The notes: a model not told the origin generated them from the sequence alone. A stretch of DNA of 64,000 bases from Lepturacanthus savala (GCA_030544235.1 CM060477.1:6158934-6222933), one strand, 5' to 3'. Shown: positions 24,561 through 38,219, counted from the first letter of the stretch. Numbers and translations are program-made.

Positions 24561-26542
24561 ATCTTTCCTTGCACGCAAATTTACTTCACTCTCCAAATCA
24601 ATCTGATAACAAGGACCTAATTTTCCCCTCAGTGAGGAAGCCAATCACAGAAGAGGGGAGGGTGCAACAAGACAAGGGCGATACACAAAACTGACTTTGT
24701 CTAAAGTTGTGGATTCAGCATGGTGGCAGATGTTAATTTACCTGTCAATGCAGCCTTAGAAAGTATTCTAAGTAATTTAGACTGCAAGTTTATTTTAAAG
24801 AATTAGCCATTTTTATTACCAAACTATTTCATTACCAATTACATCATGGGGTATGTTTGATATGATTGGCTATACACATTTAATAGACATTCGCCCAATA
24901 CATATATAAACAGCTCTGGGCTTTCATAAACCATGCTTCCAACATGAACAAATGAATGGATGGTTCCCAGATCTCATCTCATTCTGCATTGAGGTGTGGT
25001 GTTAGCCAAGCTAATGAAAGCGAATAATCATTTTTGAAAATCCTGCAAATTTTTCTCTAGTACCATCTAATATTTTTATATTTAAATTGTAATACTTTGG
25101 TTTATAATGAAGCAGTGAGAGTTTTATTTTGCATTTATCACAAATTATAATAACATTATTATTATAAAGGAATAGCTAACACATTAATATGATAAACATC
25201 GTTAGCTTTATCTACTAAATATCAACATATTATCATTATTACTTGTGGCAATGCTTGTGACCATATTTTGACATTACTTCTACTAAATAAACAGTCAATT
25301 ACTAATGTTGGGCCTCGGCCAGGTGTGTTTTACTTAGATTTAGAATTTCAAAGGGTTTGATACATAACATTTTTAAGTCTGGTCTAAAGTATTTTCTCAT
25401 TTTCCACTTCATAAGTGGTCCTTGATTAACCAATATTCAGGAGGTACTTGTAAAAGGAGCTTCTTCCTGACCTGTTATTGGTACTAATCATGATTGTATG
25501 TAATAGCTATATATAAAATCAGATGTCTTCTAACACTCAGATCTAAAAAAATATATCAGATACACCTGGAGTACTGAAAGCACTTCTTACATTGTATTAC
25601 AGTGAATGCATCAGGTTTAATTTACCACTGGAAATTCATCCTGTCTATCTTCTTTTCCCGCCTGGTCCTTATACATTCCTTTTTCTGTGCAGAGGGCTAA
25701 TTTCTTTTCATTCTGCCTCGCATGAGTAGGTGTGCGATTGATGGCTGCTCTGCGCTCACATTAGGATGATTCATTAAAGACAAAACAAGAGACCCTAGGA
25801 TTTACAGGCGGGAGAAAAAAAATGTGTGAGGTAGCATATTACCTGAGTTAACTCTGCATAAACACCCAAGAGGGATGCATGTATAAATGCTAAATGAGGC
25901 CTTGAGTTGAGTTGTGGGTAAACAGCATTGATATGCCGCTGATTAGTAAATCAGTTTCAACACATACTGGGACTACAGTGCAGCTTTAAATAAATCTAAT
26001 CCCCCACTTTGCCTCGGAAAGCAGCGTTTCCTGGCTTGTTGCTGCCCCCCCAGCCTCTCACTACACAGCAAACTCTCTGTAGCCTTTGCACCGCGACAAA
26101 TAGCTTCTTCAAATTACCTGAAAACACTCTGTGAGTGATTGCCTGTTTACACTTTGTGTGCCAAACTCCCAAGACATTTGTAATAGATGCATGCCATGTT
26201 GAACCTCACTGCAATTTGCCCCCAGAACATATATATGTTTGTGTCCTTTATGCATGCAATTGTTTTTTTTTTATTTTATTTTACTATAAATAATGAAGGA
26301 TGGCAATTGGGAATGCATTTTTTTCAGACTCCTTTTGGTAGTACTTTCAAATCAGAGAGAGAGAAGCATAAAAGATAAAATACGTACTTAGACTGATTAT
26401 AAAATTCATAACCTTGGGAAGAAAATATACTTTAATGCAAGATGCAGGTTTTCATCTTCGTGTCAAAGCAATATGTTATATTAATAAAAGAAAATGATTG
26501 GTTTATTTAGGCATAGTATATTTTAAATTTCAATTATTCTGT
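24561..26542. other. Non-coding AT-rich stretch
   Basis: No exon supported. The 25.0-25.6 kb part is strongly AT-rich. The 25860-26060 part is more balanced (CCGCTGATTAGTAAATCAG and CTTTAAATAAATCTAATCCC words) and could be a conserved element, but nothing proves it. Confidence 0.45.
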
Positions 26543-26867
26543 GGGGATTTTTCCTATCTTTATTCAAGAGCATGGGATTTCAATCTGAGAGCATGATTTA
26601 TCAATTCCATGTTCAGATTCTGCAATGTTTTTGCTCAAATCATGCCCTTACACTCAAATAACCCCTGCGTGTGCTTGGGTTTGAGTGTATGCTTGCACTT
26701 AAAAATTATTGCTTACAGAAATGTCCTGCTCCTGTTTCATCCCTCCTCCTCACAGGGGCTATTAGGAGGTTTGAGGGAAAGAACTACAAAAACTTAAAAA
26801 GGAATTCAAAAATCATGCTCTCAAATTGAAAGACCGTGCTCTTGAATAATGATAGAAAAAAAGCCCC
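26543..26867. mobile_element. Short non-autonomous element with about 50-bp terminal inverted repeats
   Basis: The left end (GGGG at 26543, TTCCTATC, TTTATTCAAGAGCATGG, TTTCAATCTGAGAGCATGA) pairs in reverse complement with the right end (ATCATGCTCTCAAATTGAAAG, CGTGCTCTTGAATAATGATAG, CCCC at 26864-26867). The interior shares ACACTCAAATA--CCCTG and TATGCTT-CACT words with the left arm at 7821-8147, so the two are related. No transposase is encoded. No clean target-site duplication was seen. Confidence 0.75.
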
Positions 26868-27950
26868 GTGCTCCCTCGGCCCTCCCCCACTTAGCCGCAG
26901 TTGAGTTCATGTCCCAGCAAATTTCATTTACCTTGACAGCTGCTGATGAAATCTACAGGATACTGTTGCACCACTCACTTTCAACAAGGAAAAGATAATA
27001 CACAAGCCAGCTCTGAGTCATGTCTTCTCATCCTCTCACCTTTGATAGCAACAGCGAGTCATGTGATGGCATACAAATAAGTAGTAGTGATGTAGTAAAG
27101 TTTCCACATATTCATGGTCTTTGAATATTACATTTAAAGCTTGTGTCATTGATTTTGTTCACAGCAGGTCCCATTTCATGCATTTTCCTTGCTTGTATTT
27201 GGCCTTTTGATACCTTTAACATGACAGATTTGTAGTACAAAATGTAATGTGCAGTTCTCTCTCAAGCCTCTTGCTTGAACAGGTGATATTTGCCCTGTCA
27301 CTGTCCTGTAATATTCATGAGCCTCTCTTCTGATTGGCTGGCTGTTTTCTGAATGACAGATGGCTGAGGTCAACCAGGCAATAACTCACCAGCCCCTGAA
27401 GTGGCACAGGAAGAGGCCCTGGTAGTGAGTAAGCAGCCTGTTATTCCTACCAAACCCTCTTAAAAAACAGAGTGAGACCCCCCTTAGGGAGGAGGTTGGG
27501 AGGGTTGTGCAGTGTCAGTTGTTCCTTAGATTATTCTATTTTGCAGAGTCTCCTCCACATCGCTCTTGTAGATTGCTAACTTTAGCTTGCCAAATGAAAG
27601 AGAAAAGAATTGGTTGTGAGAGTGGATGCAGGGGGGCCTCAAGGCGAAATAAGTGTGTCGTGGAAGTACACTCAAGTTGTTTAAAGTTAAAATGTCTCAA
27701 TCAACAGCTTTTCTTTAACCCCTAGTCTTGATCTGGTATGAAGAAAGCCATGAAAGTGGCTATTTATGTGCGACTGGAGCTTAAAGGCTTCACCTTCTTG
27801 TCCTATAACCTCAAAGACACAGGCCTTTTCTATAATCTATAATATATCCTCTTAAGTGTGTACGGATACGTTTAGATTATCCATGACCATTTTTAAAAGT
27901 CAAATGACTGTGAGTTGGATGGTGACTATATAGTTTTGACACACAATCAC
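26868..27950. other. Non-coding stretch without recognisable gene
   Basis: Both strands have only short frames without splice context. A plus frame at 27507-27725 is Cys-rich but has no domain or signal peptide. No repeats were recognised. Confidence 0.45.
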
Positions 27951-28340
27951 AATTTTACAGAAGTCCTGCTTTTAAGGCCTGGTTAGAATACATGAGACAG
28001 TAACACCTAGACCTTCCTTATAATTAGAAAGCAATTAAAATCTCTTTATTCTATGATATGGGACCTTTATGGTGCATAAGAGTAAGTGATATATTACTTA
28101 TTCTGGAGCCAGTCTCAGTGGTTTTAAAAAGTAAGCCATGACATTTTAAAGTCAGTCCTAAAATGTATAAAAGCCACTGAACAGGGGGAATGTGTTTTTT
28201 TATTGCCTGCTAAAAGCCTGACAGTTGAATTCTGAACCAGTTGGAGTCTTCCTCTGCAGAAATGCAGAGGTTTTCACTCAAGCCTGGAAAATATCAAAGA
28301 ACATGACCTTCTCTGTGTCATTGAAAATGGGAGGTTTTTT
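27951..28340. repeat. Degenerate dispersed repeat (unclassified)
   Basis: ATTTTAAAGTCAGTCCTAAA, then AAAAGCCTGACAGTTGAATT, CTGAACCAGTTGGAGTCTT, CACTCAAGCCTGGAAAATAT and CTTCTCTGTGTCATTGAAAA follow in order a repeat that I recall as common in teleost assemblies. It includes CCTCTGCA-GAAA-TGCAGAGG (28251-28270), a perfect 8-bp stem with a tetraloop. Edges are approximate. Confidence 0.45.
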
Positions 28341-30385
28341 TTTCTTTTAATTTGAAGATATCTTTATTCGTTCAAACAAAAAGGCTTTTTTTGGTTCCAA
28401 ATTAAGGCTCAATTCAAACATGAAACCTATGAGTCTAATTATGCTAGAATGAAAAACTATTTAATTGCTAAACTCACAGGAGAGTAGCAATTAAACACTT
28501 TCACAAGTGAAAAGCCAGCTCTCAGTGTTTGTGAAATTACTGAAAAATAGTAATTAGTTAGAGTTAGTTAGTTATCTCAAAAAGTAGGAAGTAAAGTACC
28601 AAATTTACTGCATATGAAAGTATTTGTTACTGGGAAAAATAACGTTTGTGTTACTCTCATAGCTTAATCCAGTTTGTAAAGGTTCAGTTCAATCCAGTTT
28701 CACAAACATGACGAAAAACAACTAAAAAGTCCATTATGTGCTTGAGCTCAGTTGTACGCCTAAAAAGTGCCAGAAATAGAGAATAATGAATGAAAAGAGA
28801 GCAAGAGTGTTTACTTTCTCATCTCCGTGTCCCAGTGTGAAGTGGGAGTGAATTTTGGTTGCGAAAAGATGCAAAAAATTGTTAACTCAAAACTGGATCC
28901 CGACCGGCTGGCAGCCAGTAATTTTGACTCATCCTTAATTTCAGTTTAAACAATGTTGTAAAGGGCCAAGTAGTTTTTGAATCATTGGATGGTGTTTGTG
29001 AATAATTGGGCCCTATCTGCATAACAGTGATAAGGAAAATTCTATTTGTTTCCAACAAATCGTGGACTACTTACCATACTGCAACAGATAAAACAGTGCC
29101 ACCAGAAACAACAGGGAGGTTCTATAGTAGGTAGGTATTAATATAACATGATCAACAAATTTACTTTCATGATTACCTTTGTGAGGAGGTACTATTTTTG
29201 GTGCTGTTTGGCTGTATATTTGTTTATATGTGAGCATGATTACAGTAAAATTACTGAAAGATTTTTGTAAAACTTGATAGTAAAGTGTAGAATTGGCCAA
29301 GGACGAACCCATTCAATTTCCCCACTTTCAAAATGTGCACAATGATTGTTTCAGTCAGTGTGTTTGCATGCAGATCTTAATTGAGCTATGCTCAAAATCT
29401 GATTTTTGTGTCTATTTGGGCTTCTGTCCTTAACTGACAGGGTCCACCCCCTCATGTAGCATCACCTGTTGTTTTAGTGGGTTAATATGGCCTGTATTGT
29501 GACTTTTTTGACTGTGACCTTTCTGTCACCTTGTAAAAAAACAAACATAAACAACTTAATAAGCTTAATAAATTCTCAACTGCAGTTTATTACCAGACAC
29601 GCTAGTCTGAGCTGGTGCTGTCCACGCTGAGAAAAGGATACAGGAGGATCTAGATGTGTTAATTCAACTATGAGAAATCCAACTTGGTGTGATTTTAATC
29701 CAGGGAAACCATAATGCTGATGTGGCCGGGATGAAACTGTGTTTGACGTCTCCTGGACTAAGGTGTATACCTGCATTTTAAAAATCCAAACATAGTCAGA
29801 TAATTTGATTTTTTTGAATGTCCTGTAGTTAAATGAGCAGTTGACACCTCTACCTTGACACCTTGGCGATGGCATGCTCTCTCTGAGTGCCTTTCTAGGT
29901 TAAATACAGTTAAAATACATTTTCTGGGCCTCAGGAACTATGTTGTGTGATGTGTTCTATGTTCCTACACAGGGAGAGGTTCATGAGGTTGGGCAAGGAG
30001 TTTTAAAAGTTCTTAAAACAGGAGTGAAAGAGAAAAGAAAAGAGAACAGCTTCAACTTCATTATTCCTCAAATACATCTGGTTTATGGGCAGGCATAACA
30101 CGTTGGTCACATGAGAATGTCAATTACCAGCAACTTTTAATAATCGAGACTGAACGCCTACATAAATAACTCAGAGCTCAGAGCTCTTTAGCTGCTTCAT
30201 GGGCGCTGTCTTTAAAAAGTTCATTGCCACATTCATTTCTCTCCGTAGGCAAACACCCACATCATTGGTTATGAAAAGTTAATCCACACCTGCCAGCCGT
30301 CCTCATTTTAAAGATGATTAGTGGCTTTGAAAAGTTTTGTCTTCATGCTGGGTGTGAATGAAAATCTAATTGGAATTGATGATTG

Positions 30386-30386
<1 letters not shown>

Positions 30387-30419
<33 letters not shown>

Positions 30420-30423
30420 ATAT
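30387..30423. repeat. Interrupted TA microsatellite
   Basis: TA units with one TTTA interruption. Confidence 0.95.
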
Positions 30424-30545
30424 TTAACACCTACACCACTGAGCTCAGTCTGTGATCCTATACCTCAAAATAACATCACTTCCCCATCCTCTGCCTTCCA
30501 CCATAATAGCCTCCATTACAGGCGCTCGTAAAACTCAATATTTCA

Positions 30546-30560
30546 ATTCGCCATGGCAAC
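30546..30560. promoter_or_regulatory. RFX X-box-like site
   Basis: ATTCGCCATGGCAAC is the reverse complement of GTTGCCATGGCGAAT, which has a strong GTTGCCATGG half-site core. It lies in non-repetitive sequence. Confidence 0.3.
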
Positions 30561-33205
30561 AGTGGATGTATGGCCATAGCTATTGGTGATGTGCATCTCC
30601 TGTAGTGGAGACGTCATTGATAACCGTTGCTTGTGTTTCTTGCCTGAATGAGGAGAAGTGTTTCATTTGTGTGTTGTGTTATTTCATCGATCACTTGTTT
30701 GCTTTAGATTGTGACGTTCGAAAAAAACACCCTGCTATTCTAATTGAAACGACTGATTGTTAAGAGTTTAGGTTTATGGGGGGTTTTTTCTCGACTAAAA
30801 TAATCTCTCTGGTGAACTAAAGTTAAGTATTCCAATGGCGTTTACTGTTGTGTATATTTGTGTGGGTAAATGTTGCTCTGCTGCTGAGTTTCACACTATC
30901 TGAAGTTACTGGGTGGGTGGCCTCCAGCGTTCATTATGAATTCATGAATTCAAACTGCACACACACACACACAGGAACAGACACACAGGAACACACACAC
31001 GGAACAAAGACAAACATACGAGAATAAAATGTGCATCCCAAGGATATTGTACACACGCAGATAAGAAAAAAAATCTCTCTTAGAAAGCAAACATACCATA
31101 CATAAAAACCAAACATCCATTATTGCAAACACTTACACACACAAGAGCAGCAACGATCTTTTGTTTGGACATTCAAACTCATTCAGACCTCTGCCTTCAG
31201 AGACTCAGAGTCATTGCTCTTTGACATTTGCAGGAATTTTTTTATTTTTTTAAAATGTTTTTTTTGCTGCAAGTGTTGATCAATAGTAAGCGTCATTCTT
31301 GTCTGCAGCTCTCTCTCCCTCCTTCAGCCTAATCAATATTGTGTATGATCAACATATAGTAAGAAGTATTAAAGACATGGAAGGTATATGTGCAAGGTAC
31401 ACCGTGAGTTCATAGTTATTACAGACAATAGTAAGACAGACAGCAGGGTAATGATATTTTAATCACAATATGTCTATCTTCCTCCTCCTGTCCCCACTGT
31501 TTTGTGTTCTAAAGAACGTGTTTTTTTTTTATGTATTTTAATTCAATCCCTTTTGTTTTTGAGTCTGCATGATGCCTGATGCAGCAGCCTGTAAGCTGAT
31601 TGGCTTCCCTCTATGGACATGATGAAGGCTCAATGCCACATGCTAGGAGTGGAAAACCAGCAGCAGCAGCATCCACTTTAAGGCTGACCTGCTACACCTG
31701 CATCATCTTGCTGTGTTAGTGTGTGGCAGAGAGAAAGATGAGAACACGCTGTGCTTTTTAATGGATAGGAAAGACTCAAAAACGTGTCCTAACCCACTTG
31801 AAATACATCGGGTATGTCTTTTCTTCTGCAATTGCACCGTAATAAATAAGGTTGTATGAATGAAAAACTGAAATCTTTAAGATCCCAGAGGGGCAATTTG
31901 TTTTGCAACAGCCATTGGCTCAGTCAAACACATAGAATAAAACAAAAAATAAATGACTGTTATATTGATGTATGATTTTAGTGTCTAATTTTCAATGTGC
32001 TGCTGAAAACATGAAAAATCATCACAGATATACCTAGAGACTCATTTGAGAATATGCTGATAACCACTATTAACAATATTATTTATGTATTTTGTGGATT
32101 TTCAAAGAACAGAATCTATGATTTTGTGTTGCTATGCTGAATATTATACAATAAGAGTATTTACACTTTTGACACACAGGAAAATAAGGAAAAATCCCTG
32201 TTTTAAGCAACTTTCATGGACAATGGAGAATAGATTTCGGATTTAACTAGGTGTGTTTGAACGCACCATGAAGTCATAAAAAGAATATGTTACCATATAG
32301 TTAAATTTAAACATTATATACCGTAAGTATACCATATAGGACATATGAGAGTGCAACAGCTGATTCAAATATTTAAACAGCTGATGGTAAAAATTATCTC
32401 AGATATTGACTTTGCTTTCCCAAGAAAATGCCCACCTTCTTCCAGATGAGGATGAGGGTTTTCTACGATGGCCCCTGCCCTCTGCCTACACTTAATCTGC
32501 TCCACCTGGCCAAGATCAATCAGCCTGATGCCAGTGAACTACTGTTTGACAATACTTCCTATTTTACCTTCAGCCTTGTGCTAGGTGGTGCTAGGTTTGC
32601 CAAACCAACAAACAAATCAGAGCAAATGTGAGTATAGACTCGACGAATAATGTCATGTCATGTTTCTAAATAAGTTCCTCCTCCCTCGAGAGAATTGGAA
32701 ATTAAAGAGATATTTCACTTTGACAAGTGAGAAGGAACATTTTAAATCACATTTTGACTGTGGGCAGCAAAGCTTCAAAATGAGCTGGCTGCATGGTGGA
32801 TGGGTAAAGTAAGTTTAAATGCATTCCCTCTTTCATTATGCTTTACTGTTCATATGTAACAATGGAAGGCACAGTATGTGCAGGTTATAAGAAACCGCAG
32901 TGTTTGCTATGCTGTGTTAGTAGCGTATGTTTTCATATTGGTGTGAACTCATCTGTAATGTTTGTTTGACCCCACAGGTTTTGTGTCAAGGAGTTGGTTT
33001 CTCATTGCAGAAAAACAAATAGCAGCTTTTGTCTTTTATACTTTTGCAGATACATTTTCATTTTACATGACTGGTGGTATTGTTGTTGTTATGCCTGAGC
33101 TCCCTTTATTTAGGTAATTTATCTTACCTAATTAATCGCTCACTATAAGTCCATCTGCCTTTAATAACTATGCTACACTTCTTTTCTTTTTTCATTTTTC
33201 TAAAG

Positions 33206-33400
33206 CATGGCTGTTCAACAGCAAGATTCACAAAGGGAGATCTGCTCCCCATGTAGATAAAAACAGCTCAATCTAAGGTAATTAAAACACAACATGCCTA
33301 AATTTGATTTAATTATACATTAATTCAAATACACTTGTGAATATTATATTCCATTTCTGCCAAATCTATTCTGCAAGATTCTGATAAATGCTTCTATATC
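33206..33400 (+). mobile_element. Partial copy of the percomorph MITE-like repeat
   Basis: GCTCCCCATGTAGATAAAAA, CTCAATCTAAGGTAATTAAA, TACATTAATTCAAATACAC and GAATATTATATTCCATTTCT occur in family order. The terminal TTAAAGGTCCAG-type repeat is not recognisable. This is the same family as 5524-5645 and 47752-48098. Confidence 0.7.
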
Positions 33401-33999
33401 TACTGTAGGCTACATAATAAAAGTCGTGTCTTACTTTGTATGATAATAAACATGTAGAACCATACTTATTTAAACTCAATTATTTCACGTCAAGTGTGCT
33501 TTTGGCTTTGGATGTAACGCTGGGATCTATTTAGGGCTTGACATTTCCTTTTTTGCTGAGCATTTTCAGAGAAATTATATCTTTCACAACAGTTGACTAT
33601 AGCTTGCTAGGTTTTATATGAAGAATTACAGTCGATGCAAATGGCCACTATCAACATGAATATTCAGCATATAAAGGTGCTTTTTATGAAAGCATACAAC
33701 TGATTAAAACAAATATATAAACCAACAGCTTCTATTTGCATTCTAAATGCATATTCTATTAAAAAAACATGGTGAGGTGAAGGGATGGGGGGGACAGTAA
33801 ATAAAAAAAAACGAAAAGTAGAAGAAATATATGCAATAGAGAAAAAAATTTGTGAATGTATGTGTGACAGAGAGAGAGAGAGAAAGAGAGAGATTAATAT
33901 CCTCCCAAGTGAATGTGAACTGTGTGTGGATGCAGCATAAAGGTCTAAAGTGACCCGATCGTGCTCTTGCAGCTGCAACAGGTGGGCAGGGAAGAGAGA

Positions 34000-34020
34000 G
34001 GGAAAAGGGGGGGTAGGGGG
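34000..34020 (+). other. Potential G-quadruplex motif
   Basis: GGG, AAAA, a run of seven G, TA, GGGGG satisfies the four G3-tract, loop 1-7 rule. It lies at the end of a purine-rich segment. Confidence 0.6.
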
Positions 34021-35076
34021 CATTTATCAGCTGTAGGAAAAGCAATGTCCGCCTGGGAGTCAAGCTGACTGACTTCCCTAGGACGGATCTGCAGCGCTGC
34101 TCCACTTTATGACAAAATAATTCACCGCACAGAAAGCCACCAGCCAAAGTGGCTTGTGCTGAATTCTATCCATATTTGGCAGGTACTAATATTAATATAT
34201 TTAGGAATATATATAATTTGAGTTCTACATACTGAGCAGATAAACACACTGCTTAATTAATTTCTTACAGATGTGGTCTTGTGTTTTGGGTTTTGAAAAG
34301 GTGATTCAAAAACATCACCTTCCGATCTCTTATACAAAAGCTTCAGCATGTGCAGGGATCCAATCCTTAAGAGACTTGCCCTGCATAGTCAGTGGTTTAC
34401 CAAACAGTCAATTCAAGATGTGCATGCCTTCATTGGGGTAAAGTTTGCAAACCAAATTTGTATGTTTATCTCTGTTTGTCCACTAGGAACTTTTGGCATT
34501 GGTCTCTCTCCCTGTGTCATAGTGGTACACTCAGGTTCAGAGTGGCTTTGTTTCTGAGCCACTGCAACTTTCAGTTGAACCGTCCTGCACTCATCTCTCT
34601 CTCTCGGCCACCCGGTGCCAGTTCTGGCCGGCAGCATGGAGACGAAACAACGCAAGAATGCCAGAGTTTCTTTTTTTTCTTATTTATCGGTTTGCCTTCT
34701 AGCTCCAAAACTTTTTTCGGCACCTATGTGTCTCCAAATCAAATCCGAAAAACAGCTATCATAGTTACATGTTAGCTTCCCCGTGCAACAGAAAACCACC
34801 TTCAGATCTTTGGAGGAGTAATTGCAGTGCAGCCTTCAGGCTTGGAACAGTATTACTGTTACAGCGCTGCCATGTACTCAATCTAGCTTCTCCCTGAACA
34901 ACTACCCTCATCCTCGGGCCAGTCATTTGGCGAGTTTGGGTTGTGTCGATATTGACCTCCCAGAGGTACACGTCTCTCTTTTCCTCATGTCCTCTCTCTA
35001 CCCTGCAGAAGTAAAAAAAAAAAAAAATAGGCACAGTGCCTGGATTCATAACCTCTCCACTGTCAGTCAGATCTGA

Positions 35077-35094
35077 TGGTGTGTGTATCTATGT

Positions 35095-35161
<67 letters not shown>
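35077..35161. repeat. GT microsatellite
   Basis: Imperfect GT with ATCTAT and CT interruptions, then an uninterrupted GT run at 35101-35161. Confidence 0.98.
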
Positions 35162-35162
<1 letters not shown>

Positions 35163-35201
35163 CTGAACGTCTTTTTCCATGAGGTGCATGCAAGTGGGAG
35201 A

Positions 35202-35256
35202 TATTACCATAAAAGTAAGACATACCAGCAGGTATGTCTTACTCTTCAAGGTGGCA
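35202..35256. repeat. Perfect 12-bp hairpin with outer inverted repeat
   Basis: GTAAGACATACC (35215-35226), AGCA loop, GGTATGTCTTAC (35231-35242). An outer TTACCAT/ATGGTAA pair brackets it. It could be the core of a tiny palindromic element or a cruciform-prone site. No family was recognised. Confidence 0.7.
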
Positions 35257-38219
35257 AATGGTAAAAATAAGTCGTAATACAAACAAATATGCAAATTCTG
35301 CACATATTCCACAAGGTTGTTTGACATTTCATACAAAAATAAGCATCATGTATATCATCCTAACATGGCCTTTGTGCATCCTAGCCATATTCCAAAACCT
35401 GCAGCTTGTTACGCCTCAATGGATGTTTAATTCATAAAGGAGAGATTCAATTATCCAATACTTTTTTCTCGCTAGACTAGAAGCAGTACTTGATAGGGAA
35501 GCTGGTGCAAGACTGTCATGAAGACTAATAAACCAAGGAGCACAAAATGTCACACACATGCATTACTGAAAAAAAAAAGAAAATACCATTCATTTCACAT
35601 TCCTGGTCTGTGCACATGAAAGTCCTTTGTATACAGCCTTGTTTTTCAAAGGTTGCAACTGGGTGTTTGCCAAGAGACGTCACCGTTATTTTACTGAAAA
35701 TCGTTTGTGTGACCTTGAAGAACTATGGCTCAAATGTTTCCTTTGTGTAGCAGCGGAGCAGAAGACTGTCATTCCTCAGGTGGCTTTTTTATTTGAGTGT
35801 TTAGTGAAGGATTGATCTTTAAGAAATTCAATTAAAAAATATGAACTTTCTGCACATTATACCTGCAATGATCAGACATTATCTTTATCTGGATAAATAT
35901 GCCACCCTGGAGAGCTATTTATGCCAACTTTTCTGCATATCTTTCGACTTTAATCTAATAATGCGGGGAGCCAGCACAATGTATTTCAACACTGTGCAAA
36001 TTTTGTCAAATGTAACTATGCTATCTAGCTGCGATTTTCAAATTTTCAACGAATATCTGCTAATGTTTGCAATACAACGATGAGGTTTGTTTACTTCTTG
36101 TTTTATGCTCAGTGGGATACAGTTCATGCTGTTTTTATAGAACACTCATGTTGCTCCATTACACCCTCGCTCCCATAAAGCACCACAGCAATTATTACAT
36201 TTTAATTACATCATTTTAATGTAGTATAATACATCATATTCAAAAGCTCATCAGCATTTCGGTGTCACTTACAATAAAGGATTTAAAATACTTTTATTAA
36301 TTTTGCCACTGACATTTAAAGCTAAAAAAAAAAAAGGAAATAAGAGCTAACCTTTTCAGGTCAATGAGTGCCGACACATGTTTAACACCTGCTGATGTCT
36401 CAAATTAACTCATGAGGATGCGTGGTGAGTTGCTCTCTTTACATTTTATTAATTTATTATTTTATTTATTGATTTATTTATTGTTTAATATTTACATCAT
36501 AATCATGCCACTGCTGCCTAAATATAAAATAAATACAAAGATAATTAAGGCCTGAAATGAATTTCCACGTTGAAATGAAGTTCACAGCAGGACTTTTGAT
36601 AAGAGCAGTGCAGAATAAGCAAGAACGACTCTCAAGTGCTTCAGTGAAGAGAGACATGGCATCAAAAAGATACTTTAGAGGCAATATGGTGTTTAAAAGA
36701 AAATCACCAAAGAGAGAGGGAGCAGAAAATATCGTAAGATACCAAGTCTCATTAAGAAATAGATTTCTCACTTCTAAGTTCATAAAATAAGATGTCACAT
36801 AGTGAAAGTTTAATATCCATGAAGATACCTTTATTTTTCCATCAACTTTCCGATATCTACCACATCTTCCCACTTAACTCCTGCCTACCAATAAAAAATA
36901 ACCGTTATCTAAAATACTTGCCTTCAAATAAAACATCTGAAAGCTGAAATAAATGTACACTGTACTCACACGTGGAAAAGAGAATATTATGATAGCATAG
37001 TCCCATGGTTTAGAGACTTAATGGATCCCCCACTGTGTATTTGATCTTCTCTAATTTCAGAGAACCCATCATCAGTCATAGTTTTGCTTTGGGGCACCAA
37101 GAGACCATCAGTAAAATAATCCTCTGAGCCAGGAGACAGTTCAGCTTTCCCCTATTTTAGAAATAAGTCATGGCTAACAGATTAAAAAAAAACATGTTTA
37201 GTATAATATGTTCCATCTGACATGCTGATTTACATAAATTATCTTTCATTCTATCTTCCATTTCAAGTTTACCTGTCTCTCAAAAAATCTTGTGATTTTA
37301 AAATTACTTTCAGCTCATCTGTCTTAGTCCAAAACTAATAAAATCCACCTCATGACACCTCTTAACTCTACTAATTATCACAGTATCTTGCTTGTTTAAC
37401 CCATAAACAAACTCAAAATTTTATGGAACTGTTTTTTTTTTTTCAGCCTGGTGTACATACAAGCATGAAAATAGAATAAAATTTTTCAAATTCTGATAAG
37501 AAAACACACAAATCCCAGAATATCAACTTGTTCCAACACTCAATAACTAATGATAGTCGTCTGAAACCACTTTAAGAGTCCAGCATTCAATGCCTGCAAA
37601 CAATTACAGCCAATATATTGTTAAAGGGTACACATTGTGCTTTTTCTGGCTCATGATATTTATACATTGTTATGATGCTGGATAGTTTCCAAAACGTGTG
37701 GTGCACATATAGAAATGCTCAGTCCAAAACCAGGGCTTTAACATGTTTGGTTTTAGTCATGTTGTTTGCATTGTACATATTTGAGAAGTTGAATTTTTAG
37801 AACCTAAAGAAGTATTGAATTCCTACTATTTTAATTTGTTTCATGGTTTATTTCCTCTGCTGCCAGTGGAAGTAACTCTTTTCCTTAAATAATGATGTTT
37901 TAACTGAATCATACCAAGATGTTCCAGAGATTCTGTATCTTTATAAAGAAGCAAGGTGGATGATGGACGACAGCTCCTCTGATTAAAGGATCCACCTGTT
38001 AGCTTCTAAAATGATCTTCAAGCCCTCCTTATACTTTAGTAACTTATAAACCATTGAGAGAAGTATGTGATCTAATCTGGCCTCTAAAACTGCCTAAGGG
38101 CGGCTATTCTGCCAAAAAAAATGAGACGCCTAATAAAGAAAAATTGACAGCCGACTCCCATATCAGTCTGCATTGTATTTCCTGGAGAAAACCCAAATCT
38201 CCTCACAGTCCGCTTCTTA

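Larger units (their letters stand above)
28341..33205. other. Non-coding stretch with possible regulatory blocks
   Basis: No exon supported. A TA array (30387-30423) and CA-rich patches (30956-31000) are present. The 30170-30360 and 30470-30700 parts are non-repetitive, with homeodomain words (TCTAATTGGAATTG) and an X-box-like site (30546-30560). The 31560-31740 part is GC-balanced. The rest is AT-rich and unremarkable. Confidence 0.45.

Noticed and set aside
37620..37830. Possible copy of a TTAAAGGGTACAC-starting teleost repeat
   Set aside because: The start looks familiar, but I could not find a second end or a paralogous copy in the window.
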